From Palsa-504 sp963787645 (GTDB taxonomy: Bacteria > Actinomycetota > Actinomycetes > Streptosporangiales > Streptosporangiaceae): a stretch of 64,000 nt of DNA. The stretch spans positions 1,302,001 to 1,366,000 of the forward strand of contig CAWBDS010000002.1 in NCBI GenBank assembly GCA_963787645.1, read 5' to 3'. The notes beneath the pieces were generated by a model. The model ran no database searches, was not told the origin of the DNA, and saw only the letters and a program-made list of their open reading frames with translations. Shown here one piece after another: positions 9,606-18,207 of this stretch (its first letter is position 1; each line of letters begins with the position of its first letter). The position numbers and the translations under genes are program-made.

Positions 9606-10106
9606 CTAGTCCTCGAAGATCCAGCGGGTGGGTGAGCCGGTAAAGTCCCCGGCCCGCAGGCTGAACACCCGACGTGGCCGCACACCCACGGTCGCATTAG
9701 TAGCCGGATCGAGGAAGTCCACGTCCGAGTGCGTCCCGTATTTGGCGTTCATCAAGTCAATCACCCGCTGCAGGACCGCGGGTTCGGTCACGATCTGCGC
9801 CACGCCCTCGATGACCACCGGGTCGGCGGCGTCCTCGGTGGTAACGCAGCAACGCGGGTCGGCGACCAGGTTACGGATCTTGCGGGAGCCCACGGCACTG
9901 GTGAACCACAGCGTGCTGTCGTCCCACATGCCCCAGACCGGCATGACGTGCGGCCGTCCGTCCGGCCAGACGGTGGCCAGCCAGTAGTTACGCGCCGCAG
10001 TCAGCCGCTCCGCGGCCCAGGACCAGTGCAGGAGTCCGCTTCCTTCCGCTGGCCCGGAGATGCCGTACCCAGGCATATAGGGCCGGCTAACCCGAGGGAT
10101 CTCCAT
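9606..10106 (-). CDS. Pyridoxamine 5'-phosphate oxidase-family / F420-type flavin-split-barrel protein
   Basis: 166 aa split-barrel protein: YWLATVWPDGRPHVMPVWGMW with 'RPHVMPVW' and 'STLWFTSAVGSRKIRNLVADPRCCVTTED', followed by VVIEGVA. This matches the PPOX-class F420-dependent enzymes frequent in actinobacteria, which bind F420, FMN or heme; which one cannot be read from the sequence. ATG start, no close partner gene. Confidence 0.75.
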   Translation of the reverse strand: MEIPRVSRPYMPGYGISGPAEGSGLLHWSWAAERLTAARNYWLATVWPDGRPHVMPVWGMWDDSTLWFTSAVGSRKIRNLVADPRCCVTTEDAADPVVIEGVAQIVTEPAVLQRVIDLMNAKYGTHSDVDFLDPATNATVGVRPRRVFSLRAGDFTGSPTRWIFED

Positions 10107-10160
10107 GGCGCAGTCCTACCATGCGGACACAGCTCTGTGAGGCGACTAACGTTGGGAGCC

Positions 10161-10901
10161 GTGAAGGCATCACCACAGAGCCAGCTTCGCCTGCTCGAAT
10201 TGGCCGATCTCGACGCCGAGCTCGCCCGTCTCGACCACCGCCGGCGCACGCTGCCCGAAGTCGCCGAACTCGCCCGCCTTGAAGCCCGGGCCAGCGAGCT
10301 CAAAGACGAGATCGTCGTAACCGAGACCGAGCTCAGCGACCTGGCCCGGGAGGAGAACCGGGCCGAGCGCGACGTCGAGCAGGTCCAGACCAGGATCGAG
10401 CGGGACCGCGCGCGGCTGGACGCCGGGCAGGTATCCGCCGCCCGTGAGCTGGCCACCTTGCAGTCCGAGATCGAGTCGCTGCGCCGCAGGCAAGGCGATC
10501 TCGAGGAGGTCGTGCTCGAGCTGATGGAACGCCGCGAGGGCCTGACCAGCCGGCGAGACGAGCTCACCACCGAACGCGACAGCCTGGGTACCGAGACCGC
10601 CGAGGTAGCGGCCCGCCGGGACGCGACGTACAAGGAGATCGACGAGCAGGCTGGCAAGGCCGCCGAGCAGCGCAGTGGCATCGCCGCCGACGTGCCCGCC
10701 GACCTGCTCAAGCTCTACGAGCAGATCCGTGACGCGCGCACCGTCGGGGCCGCCATGCTCCGCGCGGGCCGCTGCGAAGGCTGCCACCTGAACCTGAACA
10801 AGGTGGACCTGAACCAGATCCGGGCGACCGCCCCCGACGAGGTGGTCAGGTGCGAGGAGTGCAGGCGGATCCTGGTCCGCACTCCAGAATCCGGCCTGTA
10901 G
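10161..10901 (+). CDS. Coiled-coil C4-type zinc-ribbon protein (CdsZ/YbaB-like, DUF164)
   Basis: 246 aa from GTG 10161. A long antiparallel coiled coil (residues about 10-190, Glu/Arg/Leu rich) is followed by a zinc ribbon: CEGCHLNLNKVDLNQI ... VRCEECRRILVR, i.e. CxxC...CxxC. This architecture is the DUF164 zinc-ribbon family, which in actinobacteria sits between a Nif3-like gene and an RNase H/phosphatase gene. The next gene starts at the base after its stop, so they are co-transcribed. The role is probably as a chaperone or nucleic-acid binding adaptor (inference). Confidence 0.8.
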   Translation: MKASPQSQLRLLELADLDAELARLDHRRRTLPEVAELARLEARASELKDEIVVTETELSDLAREENRAERDVEQVQTRIERDRARLDAGQVSAARELATLQSEIESLRRRQGDLEEVVLELMERREGLTSRRDELTTERDSLGTETAEVAARRDATYKEIDEQAGKAAEQRSGIAADVPADLLKLYEQIRDARTVGAAMLRAGRCEGCHLNLNKVDLNQIRATAPDEVVRCEECRRILVRTPESGL

Positions 10902-11546
10902 GTGCGAGCCGGAACCCACTGGCGTCCCGCCCAGGGGGAGCCCACCGTCACCCTGTTGCTCCGGCACGGGCAGACGCCGATGTCGGTGCAGAAGCGGTAC
11001 GCGGGCCGGTCCGACGTACCTCTCACCGACGTCGGTGTCCAGCAGGCGGTCGCCGCGGCCAAGCGGCTGGCCACGGCCGATCTTGGCGTGATCGTGGCCT
11101 CTCCGCTGCTGCGCACGATGCGCACCGCGCAGGAGGTGGCCGCCGTCACCGGCGCTGAGGTGGTCACTGACGACGGGTTCCGGGAGACCGACTTCGGCGA
11201 CTGGGAGGGCCTGACCTTCGCTGAGGTGCGGGAACGCTGGGCCGCCGAGGTCACCGCGTGGCTGGCCGACCCGCAGGTGGCCCCGCCCGGCGGGGAGAGC
11301 TTCAGCGATGTGAGCGCGCGGGTCACCGCCGCCCTGCACCGCGTGCTGGCCGCCCGGAACGGCCAGACGGTGCTGATCGTCAGCCACGTCACGCCGATCA
11401 AGACGCTGGTCGCGGCGGCATTGCTGGCTCCGCCGCCCGCGCTGTACCGGATGCACTTGGACGTGGCGGCGCTGTCCGAAATCGACTGGTACGCCGACGG
11501 GCCGGCCGTACTCCGGTCGTTCAATGACACCGGCCACCTGTCCTGA
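10902..11546 (+). CDS. Histidine phosphatase family protein (RNase H domain absent)
   Basis: 214 aa. Phosphoglycerate-mutase-like fold with the catalytic RHG motif (TLLLRHGQT, residues about 17-25), SDVPLTDVGVQQA, VASPLLRTMRTAQ, FRETDFGDWEGLTF and the second catalytic His in VSHVTPIK. It begins GTG immediately after the zinc-ribbon gene stop. In mycobacteria and streptomycetes the gene at this place is a bifunctional RNase HI/phosphatase; here only the phosphatase half and a short linker (GTHWRPAQGEP) exist. Confidence 0.85.
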   Translation: MRAGTHWRPAQGEPTVTLLLRHGQTPMSVQKRYAGRSDVPLTDVGVQQAVAAAKRLATADLGVIVASPLLRTMRTAQEVAAVTGAEVVTDDGFRETDFGDWEGLTFAEVRERWAAEVTAWLADPQVAPPGGESFSDVSARVTAALHRVLAARNGQTVLIVSHVTPIKTLVAAALLAPPPALYRMHLDVAALSEIDWYADGPAVLRSFNDTGHLS

Positions 11547-11564
11547 TCAATAGAATCCACTCTC

Positions 11565-12614
11565 ATGGACGAACGCGGGCGGCTGACCGCTCCAGGCAGC
11601 TTGCTGAACGGGTCGGCCTTCGCCCCTGAGGGCGATGGTCTCGGTCAGCCGTCCCCGAGCAGTACCGACCTGGCCGAGCTCGCCGCCCGGTACGGGCTGC
11701 GGCCGAGTTCCGCCCGGCCCGGGTTGTTCACCTACATCCGCATGGTGTGGGACCGGCGGCACTTCATCGTGGCCTACGCCACGGCGCGCAACGTGTCCAT
11801 GTACACCGAAGCCCGGCTGGGCAACCTGTGGCAGGTGCTGACGCCGCTGCTCAACTCGGCCGTCTACTACCTGATCTTCGGGATCTTGTTCCAGGCCAAC
11901 CGCGGCATCAGCCACTACACCGCGTATCTGGTCACCGGGGTGTTCATCTTCTCCTTCACCGAACGGTCGATCGTGGTCGGCTCAACGGTAATGCGGGCCA
12001 ACCTCGCGCTGATCCGGGCCTTGCACTTCCCGCGGGCCTGTTTGCCGCTGGCCTACGTGATGGTGGAGTTCCAGCAGCTGCTGCTGTCGATGGTGGTGCT
12101 GTTCGCCATCGTGCTCGGCACCGGGGAACCGATCGGCTGGTACTGGCTGTTCCTGGTGCCGACCATGATCCTGCAGGCCACGTTCAACATGGGTGCCGCG
12201 CTGATCATGGCCCGGCTGGGGGCCGGCGCACAGGACTTCAGCCAGCTGATCCCGTTCCTGACCCGGATCTGGCGGTACTTCTGCGGCGTCATGTACAGCA
12301 TCGCCTCGCTGCCCGCATCCTTGCCCGAGTGGGCCAAGAACGTGCTGTCGCTTAACCCGGCAGCGGTGTACATCACCTTGACCAGGCACGCGATCATGGC
12401 CACTGAGCGCAACTTCGCGGCCGGGGCCCAGCCGTACAACGCGCTGAAGTGCGAGCTGTTCACCAAGACGAAGAATCCACCGCTGCAGGCCTTCTGCCAC
12501 GCCAGCACCACGACCAGCGAGCTGTGGCTGGCCGGGGTCGGCTGGGCGGTCGTCACCCTCCTGGTGGGCGTGGTGTTCTTCTGGCAGGCCGAGACGCGGT
12601 ACGGGCGGGGCTGA
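11565..12614 (+). CDS. ABC-2 type polysaccharide/teichoic-acid export permease
   Basis: 349 aa. N-terminal cytosolic 70 residues, then an ABC2 membrane domain with six helices: LTPLLNSAVYYLIFGILFQA (amphipathic/TM1), AYLVTGVFIFSFTERS, FQQLLLSMVVLFAIVLG, WLFLVPTMILQATFNMGAAL, and the final WLAGVGWAVVTLLVGVVFFW. RIWRYFCGVMYSI resembles Wzm/TagG/RfbA permeases that export completed glycopolymers. No ATP-binding partner lies in the window's 11-25 kb locus. Its last 62 bp overlap the convergent gene's end. Confidence 0.85.
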   Translation: MDERGRLTAPGSLLNGSAFAPEGDGLGQPSPSSTDLAELAARYGLRPSSARPGLFTYIRMVWDRRHFIVAYATARNVSMYTEARLGNLWQVLTPLLNSAVYYLIFGILFQANRGISHYTAYLVTGVFIFSFTERSIVVGSTVMRANLALIRALHFPRACLPLAYVMVEFQQLLLSMVVLFAIVLGTGEPIGWYWLFLVPTMILQATFNMGAALIMARLGAGAQDFSQLIPFLTRIWRYFCGVMYSIASLPASLPEWAKNVLSLNPAAVYITLTRHAIMATERNFAAGAQPYNALKCELFTKTKNPPLQAFCHASTTTSELWLAGVGWAVVTLLVGVVFFWQAETRYGRG

Positions 12615-14319
12615 CCCCGGCGTTCCCGGGAGCGTTCCCGCGAGCGTTGAGCCAGTCGCCGGACAGCAGCGCGGCCAGGGTAGCCAGCGCCCAGGCGGCG
12701 TGTGAGTCGGCCTGCGGCGGGGCCAACATCCGCTCGGCGGCCGAACGCCGGACGATCTCGAACATCCCGCCCGCGGCGCCTAGGTCCAGGGCATAGTCAC
12801 GCAGCAGCCGGGCCATCGCGTCCCCGTAGGCCCGCCGCCAGTCCGCCGCCCCGGACCCGCCTCCGGCCGAGGTCGCCGCCCGGACCGGTGGTATCCGCGG
12901 GCCGGACTTCCAGGTGCTGGCCGCCAGCGGCAGGTCCAGCAACTCCGGGCACAGCTCCTCGAGCACGCCGCGGTGCAGCCGGTCGGTGATCCGGTCTGGC
13001 AGCGCGACCGCGCGGGCGGCTTGCACGACCCGGTTGTCGAAGAACGGCTGGACCAGCGGCTCGCGGAGCAGGTAGGCCTGGCGGGCCGCGGCCGACCACC
13101 GGCCGGCCCGGTTCACCAGGTAGAAGTCGTCCAGGGTCCGCAGCGGCCCGCGGGCCAGCGACGCGGCGAACGGAGCCATGCTGGCCAGGTAGGCACCGGC
13201 CGCGGCCGGTCGCACCAGGCCGAGCCGGCGGGTGATCATGCGGCGGAACAGCTCGGTGCCGCGCGCCTCGCTCCAGGCTCGGGCCGGACGCCGGTCGCTC
13301 CACGCCGCCGGCGCGTAGCCGCCGCGTAGCAGCTCACCGCCGTGCCCGCCGGCCTGGACCGGCTCGGTGGTCACCTGGGGGTCGGGGCGGCCCACGTTCT
13401 CGAACGCGGACAGCATCCCGTCGGAGACCAGTACCGCCGACCGGAGCCGGCGCAGCAGGTCCGCCTGATCAGGCGCCTGCTCCGGGGCCGCCGGGCGCGG
13501 TTCGGTGACCACATGCTCGATGCCGAGCTGGCGGGCGATCATGGCGGCCACGATGACGTCGGGGTGGCTGGCGAAGCCGTGGGTGCGGGCCCGGAACGGA
13601 ACCTTGGCCGCGATCAGCGCGGCGGCGATCAGCCGGCTGTCCTTGCCGCCGGTCAGGGACAGCTCGACCGGTACGCCGCGCTCACCCAGGGGTCGTACCG
13701 CGTCGGTCAGCGCGGCCGCGACCGCACCGTAGGACCCAGGGGCCTCGTCCGCACCGGGCACCGCGGTCGCCACGGCCCGGCCGGCGGTAACGGTCAGCTG
13801 CCGCCGCGCGGCCAGCGCCCGGACCTCGCGGAACGGGGTCGCAGCGCCGACCGGGTAGCCGAGGCTGAGGAAGGCCGCGACCATGACCGGGTCGGGTTCG
13901 GCCAGCCGGTCCGCGAGCACCGCGGCCCAGCAGGCGCGGTCGCTGACCACCACCGCCCCGGGAACCTCGGCCACGAAGACCGGATCGACCCGGGTCACCC
14001 CGGTGCGCGCCCGCAGCCCGTCCTGGTCCAGCCAGATCGTCCCCGCATGCGACCGGGCCGCGGCCGCAACAGGTCCGGTCGTCGCAGCCTCAGGTCCGGT
14101 CGTCGCAGCCTCAGGTCCGGTTGTCGCAGCCTCAGGTCCGGTTGTCGCAGCCTGCGGCCCGGGCCAGCAGACAACGGCGGTCAGCCCGTCGTCGGATTGC
14201 CGCACCACGGTCGGCGGCCCGGGGATCGGCATGACCCGCGGGTCGGTGCTCACCGCCGCGGCGACCAGTTCCGCGCACCGCTCGCGGGTGGTCGCGCCGA
14301 TGGCGAGCGTGAAGTACAC
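12553..14319 (-). CDS. Asparagine-synthase-like ATP-dependent amidotransferase, no catalytic glutaminase Cys
   Basis: 588 aa from GTG 14319, 7 bp after the upstream stop, with GAGG before it. The C-terminal half is an asparagine-synthetase ATP-pyrophosphatase domain: VELSLTGGKDSRLIAAAL (PP-loop, SGGxDS variant), FASHPDVIVAAMIARQLG and LREPLVQPFFDNRVV. The N-terminal half resembles a class II glutaminase sandwich, but the start MYFTLAIGA lacks the Cys2 nucleophile. So free ammonia or another amine, or adenylation without amidation, is more likely. A four-fold PEAATTG repeat lies in the N-terminal part. Located among glycopolymer genes, it may decorate a sugar or an uronic acid (inference). Confidence 0.75.
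   Translation of the reverse strand: MYFTLAIGATTRERCAELVAAAVSTDPRVMPIPGPPTVVRQSDDGLTAVVCWPGPQAATTGPEAATTGPEAATTGPEAATTGPVAAAARSHAGTIWLDQDGLRARTGVTRVDPVFVAEVPGAVVVSDRACWAAVLADRLAEPDPVMVAAFLSLGYPVGAATPFREVRALAARRQLTVTAGRAVATAVPGADEAPGSYGAVAAALTDAVRPLGERGVPVELSLTGGKDSRLIAAALIAAKVPFRARTHGFASHPDVIVAAMIARQLGIEHVVTEPRPAAPEQAPDQADLLRRLRSAVLVSDGMLSAFENVGRPDPQVTTEPVQAGGHGGELLRGGYAPAAWSDRRPARAWSEARGTELFRRMITRRLGLVRPAAAGAYLASMAPFAASLARGPLRTLDDFYLVNRAGRWSAAARQAYLLREPLVQPFFDNRVVQAARAVALPDRITDRLHRGVLEELCPELLDLPLAASTWKSGPRIPPVRAATSAGGGSGAADWRRAYGDAMARLLRDYALDLGAAGGMFEIVRRSAAERMLAPPQADSHAAWALATLAALLSGDWLNARGNAPGNAGVSPARTASRPARRTPRPPGG
14070..14155 (-). repeat. 21-bp minisatellite inside the asparagine-synthase-like gene
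   Basis: Four near-identical 21-bp units on the plus strand (GTCGCAGCCTCAGGTCCGGT-type) encode (PE)AATTG heptapeptides in a loop of the N-terminal domain. Units differ by single T/C changes, so expansion is recent. Confidence 0.8.
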
Positions 14320-14326
14320 GCCCGCC

Positions 14327-16528
14327 TCAGCCAGAACCCAGCAGCTCGAGCTTCGGATCCGGCATCGCGGGGTCCAGGTCGGCGGTAAGCAGGCCGCGCC
14401 AGGCTTCTTGCACCCGCGGCAGGTCGAACGCCGCTGCGACCTGGGCATGGGCCTCATCGCCGGCCGGGCGCCAGCTGGCGTCGTCGCCGAACGCCGCGAT
14501 CGCGGCGGCCATCTCGGCCGGGCCGGGGTAGATCCAGCGCGTGTCGTAGATGGTCTCCGCCCCCGGCCAGTGTCGGATCACCGGTACTGCCCGCGACGCC
14601 ATGCCCTCGGCCGGCGCGACGTGGAAACTCTCGTCGTCGCTGGTGGACAGCATGAAGCCGACCCGGCGCAGCCACGCCGCGACGTCCGGGCCCGCGTCGT
14701 CGAACACCACCGCGCCGCGCAGCAGCGGGGATCGCTGGACCCGGCGCAGCGCGGCGGCGTAATGCTCGCGTTCGGCCGGGTTCTGCCACACCCACCAGTG
14801 CTCCCACGGCATCCCCGACTTGATGAACAGCAGGTACCGGTCGTCCTCGCGGCGCAGTTCCTCAAGCACGTCCAGGGCCAGGTCCATCCGCTTGCGGGAC
14901 GGGACGATGCCGACCAGGCCGAGGTGGAAGCGGGCGCCCTCGAGCTTGGGCCGGTCCAGCTGGCTCACGTTGATGGCGTTGGGGATCGTCACCACCTTGG
15001 CCTCGGGCCAGCCGGTCTGCTCCCGGGTCAGCCGGGCGTAGTGCCGGCTGACGCACACCACCTGGTTCACGGCGCCGATCTTGACCTGGGCCGGGTAGGG
15101 CGAGGTCAGCTCGAAACGGTGCAGCCGGACCAGCAGCCGGGACCCGCGCCGCTTGTGCTTGCTGTACCAGACGGCGTTCGGCCCGCACCATTCGCAGATC
15201 ACCACGTCGGCCCAGCCCGCCAGTTCCCGGCTGAGGTCCGCGTCGTGCTTGCCCAGCGCGGCCCACTGGTCCAGCCGCACCTCCAGGTTGGGCTGCAGCC
15301 GCAGGTAGTCCAGCAGCGGGGTGAAGAACTTCAGGTCGTGCCCGGCCACCACGACCTTGAGCTTGTCCGTGGTCGTGCTGCCCGGGCTCCTGCGCGCGGG
15401 CAGCGCCTGGGCCAGGTACCCGCGCAGCCGATCGGCCGCCCGGTCCAAGGTGAACTGCTCCGCGGCCCGGCCGGTCCGCGTCGCCGCCTTCCGGTACAGA
15501 CTGGGATCGGCCGCCGCCGCGGCCGCGACGTCCACCACGTCGTCCAGGCTCGCCGCGAACAGCGGATAGTCCGCGCCGAGCAGCCCTTCGTGCATCGGGG
15601 TGCGGTTGAGGATCACCGGCAGCCCGATGGCCCCGTACTCCAGCACCTTGGTGGACAACTCCAGGCTCGCGTCGAGTTCGGGATGGCGCCAGCCCAGCCC
15701 GATATCGCAGGACGCGGCCAGCCGCAGGGCGTCCTCCCGCGAATGGCCGCCGTGCCAGGTCACGCCCTTGGTGTCCAGCGCCGCCCGCATCCGCTGCTGG
15801 TAGTCACCGGGCGCGTTGTGGATCTTGTCGCCGATCATGTGCAGTTCGGCGGGCACGCCCCGGGCCGCCAGCAGGCCGGGCAGTTCGGTCATCTCCAGCG
15901 TGTTCCAGCGCGGCGCGAACTTGCCGGAGTAGACCAGCCGCAGCGGTGTGCCGGCCGCGTCCGCGCCCCGGGAGGTGGGGATCTCGGCCAAGATGGGCGG
16001 CAGTAGCACGCACTTTCCGCACGCCGCGGGGATGCTGCCCTCCAGGAAGCAGCGCAGCTCCTCGGTCTGGCACAGCACGAAGCGCGCGGCGGAGGCGATC
16101 ATCGCGAGTTCTTCGGCGGCCGCGGGCGTGAGCCCGGGCACCGACTGCGGGACGTCGGTCAGGTACGGCCACAGCCGTCCGGCGAACGCACCGCTCTTGG
16201 CCGCCGCGGCGGTGACCGCCCGGCCGCGCAGCACCACCAGGTCGTGCGGGTTCTCCGCGTCCAGCCGGGCCAGCAGCTCAGGCGCGGCCGCGGCGCTGAC
16301 CGGACCGGGACCTTCCAGCAGGTGCTCCTCGAAGGGCCGGCGGACCGTCACCCCGGGTTCGGCCAGCAGCGGCGCGATCAGCCGGCTGGTCCGGACCGGA
16401 GCCTTGAGCACCAGCGTCACCGAGCAGCCCGCCCCGGCCAGCGCCTGAGTGACGGACTGCAGCCAGATGGCCGAACCATCGATCAGGTTCAGGTCGATGT
16501 CACCGTAGACAAGCGCGCGCGTGGTCAC
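14327..16528 (-). CDS. Tandem two-domain glycosyltransferase (GT4-like, fused)
   Basis: 733 aa. The GTG start at 16528 is preceded by AAGGAG. The first GT unit spans residues about 1-370 (LVYGDIDLNLIDGSAIW; later RLVYSGKFAPRWNTLEM, WHGGHSREDALRLAASCDIGLGWR and the LELSTKVLEYGAIGLPVILNR donor-site region). The second covers about 380-733 (KLKVVVAGHDLKF, IPNAINVSQLD, HLGLVGIVPSRKRMDLALDVL and the FHVAPAEGMASRAVPVIRHW donor-site loop). Both halves keep the GT-B EX-type sugar-nucleotide region, so one chain may add two sugars. Middle gene of a minus-strand operon. Confidence 0.8.
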   Translation of the reverse strand: MTTRALVYGDIDLNLIDGSAIWLQSVTQALAGAGCSVTLVLKAPVRTSRLIAPLLAEPGVTVRRPFEEHLLEGPGPVSAAAAPELLARLDAENPHDLVVLRGRAVTAAAAKSGAFAGRLWPYLTDVPQSVPGLTPAAAEELAMIASAARFVLCQTEELRCFLEGSIPAACGKCVLLPPILAEIPTSRGADAAGTPLRLVYSGKFAPRWNTLEMTELPGLLAARGVPAELHMIGDKIHNAPGDYQQRMRAALDTKGVTWHGGHSREDALRLAASCDIGLGWRHPELDASLELSTKVLEYGAIGLPVILNRTPMHEGLLGADYPLFAASLDDVVDVAAAAAADPSLYRKAATRTGRAAEQFTLDRAADRLRGYLAQALPARRSPGSTTTDKLKVVVAGHDLKFFTPLLDYLRLQPNLEVRLDQWAALGKHDADLSRELAGWADVVICEWCGPNAVWYSKHKRRGSRLLVRLHRFELTSPYPAQVKIGAVNQVVCVSRHYARLTREQTGWPEAKVVTIPNAINVSQLDRPKLEGARFHLGLVGIVPSRKRMDLALDVLEELRREDDRYLLFIKSGMPWEHWWVWQNPAEREHYAAALRRVQRSPLLRGAVVFDDAGPDVAAWLRRVGFMLSTSDDESFHVAPAEGMASRAVPVIRHWPGAETIYDTRWIYPGPAEMAAAIAAFGDDASWRPAGDEAHAQVAAAFDLPRVQEAWRGLLTADLDPAMPDPKLELLGSG

Positions 16529-16539
16529 GCGACAACTCC

Positions 16540-18207
16540 TTAGCTGAGAGAGAAGAGCCGTAGCCCGCGATCTGAGCCGTCCAAACCGAAATACTCCCGC
16601 CGGGCCAGCGCCGGATCCAGCGAGGTCACGTACGCGTAGCCGGCCTCGGCGTAGCCAACCGCGTCCGCCTGCGCGCACTCCCGCGCGCAGGCCAGATCGA
16701 GCAGGTACCACTCGTCGTAGTCGCGGTCAGCCTGCCAGGGCGCGACCCACGGCGATCGTGCCGCGTTCGCCGCGCGCGCCACCCACCCGGCCGCCCCAGC
16801 CGCCTCGGCCGAGCCGGCCGCCGCGGCTGCCCCGGTTTCCTCAGCAACCACAGTGACCAACGCCCCCAGCCCGGCCAGCGCCGTGGTCACCGCGAGTTCC
16901 GCTCCGCCCGCGACCGACACCACCAGCTCGGCGGGCGCAAGACGCTGCCGGGCCAAGCGGATGGCCAGGACCGCCGCGCCGGCCGCGTCCTCGACCCGGG
17001 CCAGCACCGCGATCTGCCGCCCGCTGGCCAGATGACCGGGCAGCCCGGCCAGGCGGGCCAGCCCAGCCAGGCGCACCGAGGTCGCGTGCTCGGTAAAGGT
17101 CTGCCGCAGCTCCCCGAGCGTCTCGGCCTCGGTCAACGGCGCCAGCGACCGGGCCGAGGCGATCTGCTCCCGCAGCGCGGCCGGCTCGCTGCCGGTGACC
17201 GCGCGTTCGTCGGCCACCATGACCACCCGCGCCCCGCAGGCCCGCTGCTCACGCGCCTGAGACGGGGACGCGGTGACGAACAGGGCATGCTCCCGGTACA
17301 GCGCGGGCCGCCGCCGCCACCCGATCTCGCCGGTAACCGTCACCGGTCCGGCCGTCCCGGTCAGCGAGTCCAGCAGGGCCCTGACCGCGGGCGGGTCCCG
17401 CGGACTGCGGGCACCGGCATAAACCGGGTCGGTGGACCGCCGAGCGTCCAGCCCGATCGGGTTGAACCGGCCCAGCTGCACGCCGAAGCTCTCGTCGGAC
17501 ACCGCGTCGCAGCTGGCCGCGACCCAGTCCAGGCCCGGCGCCAGATGGGCCGGAACGTTGCGGATGAAGATCACCGGCTTGCCGAGGGCGCGCGCCGCCG
17601 CGATCAGCCGTCCCAGCCGTCGGCCGCGGTCGACGGCGGCCGGGTCGCCCGCGTAGGCCCAGGGCGAGCCGGCCAGCATGGCCGCGGCCTCGATCAGCAC
17701 TAGGTCGGCGCCCACGCTTTCCAGCAGCACGTCCGCGTCGTGCGGGAGCAGCGGGTAGACCGAAGCGTCGGGCGCCAGTGTCGCGCACGACTGCGTGGTG
17801 AGCACCCCGGTGGCGACCAGCCCCGGCGGGGTGAACCCGACGCCCGGTGCGCCCAGCCCCGGCGCGGTCAGCGCGGACAAGAAGCGTTCCCCCACCCCGG
17901 ACAGGTCGTTCAGCTGCGCCGAGGCCAAGGCCAGGGTAGCCGCCGCGGGCCCGGTCAGGCCGCCGCGCTCCCGCCACATCCGGATCAGGTCGAGCGGCAG
18001 CTGGACGCCGCGCGACCACGGGCGCCGCGCCGCGCGAACCAGGGTGCGGCCCAGGGTCAGCGTGGCGGAGCCCTCCAGCGCGGTCAGCCGCAACTGGGTC
18101 ATGGCCAGCTGCAGCCGCGTGTCGCGCAGCGTCCGCGCCAGCCGGTCCCGCTCGGCCGCCAGCCCAGCCGTCTCCGGCGCCGCCTCGTTCTCGGCATCCA
18201 AGCTCAT
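16540..18207 (-). CDS. Unrecognised glycopolymer-locus protein, CgeB/glycosyltransferase-like
   Basis: 555 aa. ATG 18207 overlaps the wecB stop (ATGA) and follows GGAGG. Residues 10-60 form a coiled coil (LAAERDRLARTLRDTRLQLAMTQLR). The central part (VYPLLPHDADVLLESVGADLVLIEAAAM, GKPVIFIRNVPAHLAPGLDW, FGVQLGRFNPIGLD) has Rossmann-like alternation reminiscent of CgeB-type glycosyltransferase-like proteins. A further region resembles a nucleotide-sugar fold (GRQIAVLARVED, LAPAELVVSVAGGAEL) and ends in a GT2-like C-terminal segment. I cannot name it; co-transcription with WecB and two glycosyltransferases suggests a glycan transfer or scaffold role. Confidence 0.6.
   Translation of the reverse strand: MSLDAENEAAPETAGLAAERDRLARTLRDTRLQLAMTQLRLTALEGSATLTLGRTLVRAARRPWSRGVQLPLDLIRMWRERGGLTGPAAATLALASAQLNDLSGVGERFLSALTAPGLGAPGVGFTPPGLVATGVLTTQSCATLAPDASVYPLLPHDADVLLESVGADLVLIEAAAMLAGSPWAYAGDPAAVDRGRRLGRLIAAARALGKPVIFIRNVPAHLAPGLDWVAASCDAVSDESFGVQLGRFNPIGLDARRSTDPVYAGARSPRDPPAVRALLDSLTGTAGPVTVTGEIGWRRRPALYREHALFVTASPSQAREQRACGARVVMVADERAVTGSEPAALREQIASARSLAPLTEAETLGELRQTFTEHATSVRLAGLARLAGLPGHLASGRQIAVLARVEDAAGAAVLAIRLARQRLAPAELVVSVAGGAELAVTTALAGLGALVTVVAEETGAAAAAGSAEAAGAAGWVARAANAARSPWVAPWQADRDYDEWYLLDLACARECAQADAVGYAEAGYAYVTSLDPALARREYFGLDGSDRGLRLFSLS

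Noticed and set aside
7110..9635. 841-codon plus-strand open frame across the molybdopterin and DUF885 genes
   Set aside because: Arg/Gly/Pro-rich without any fold pattern; antisense to conserved genes. A high-GC artefact.
13342..14388. 348-codon plus-strand open frame opposite the asparagine-synthase-like gene
   Set aside because: Composition of a shadow frame; the opposite strand carries clear motifs.
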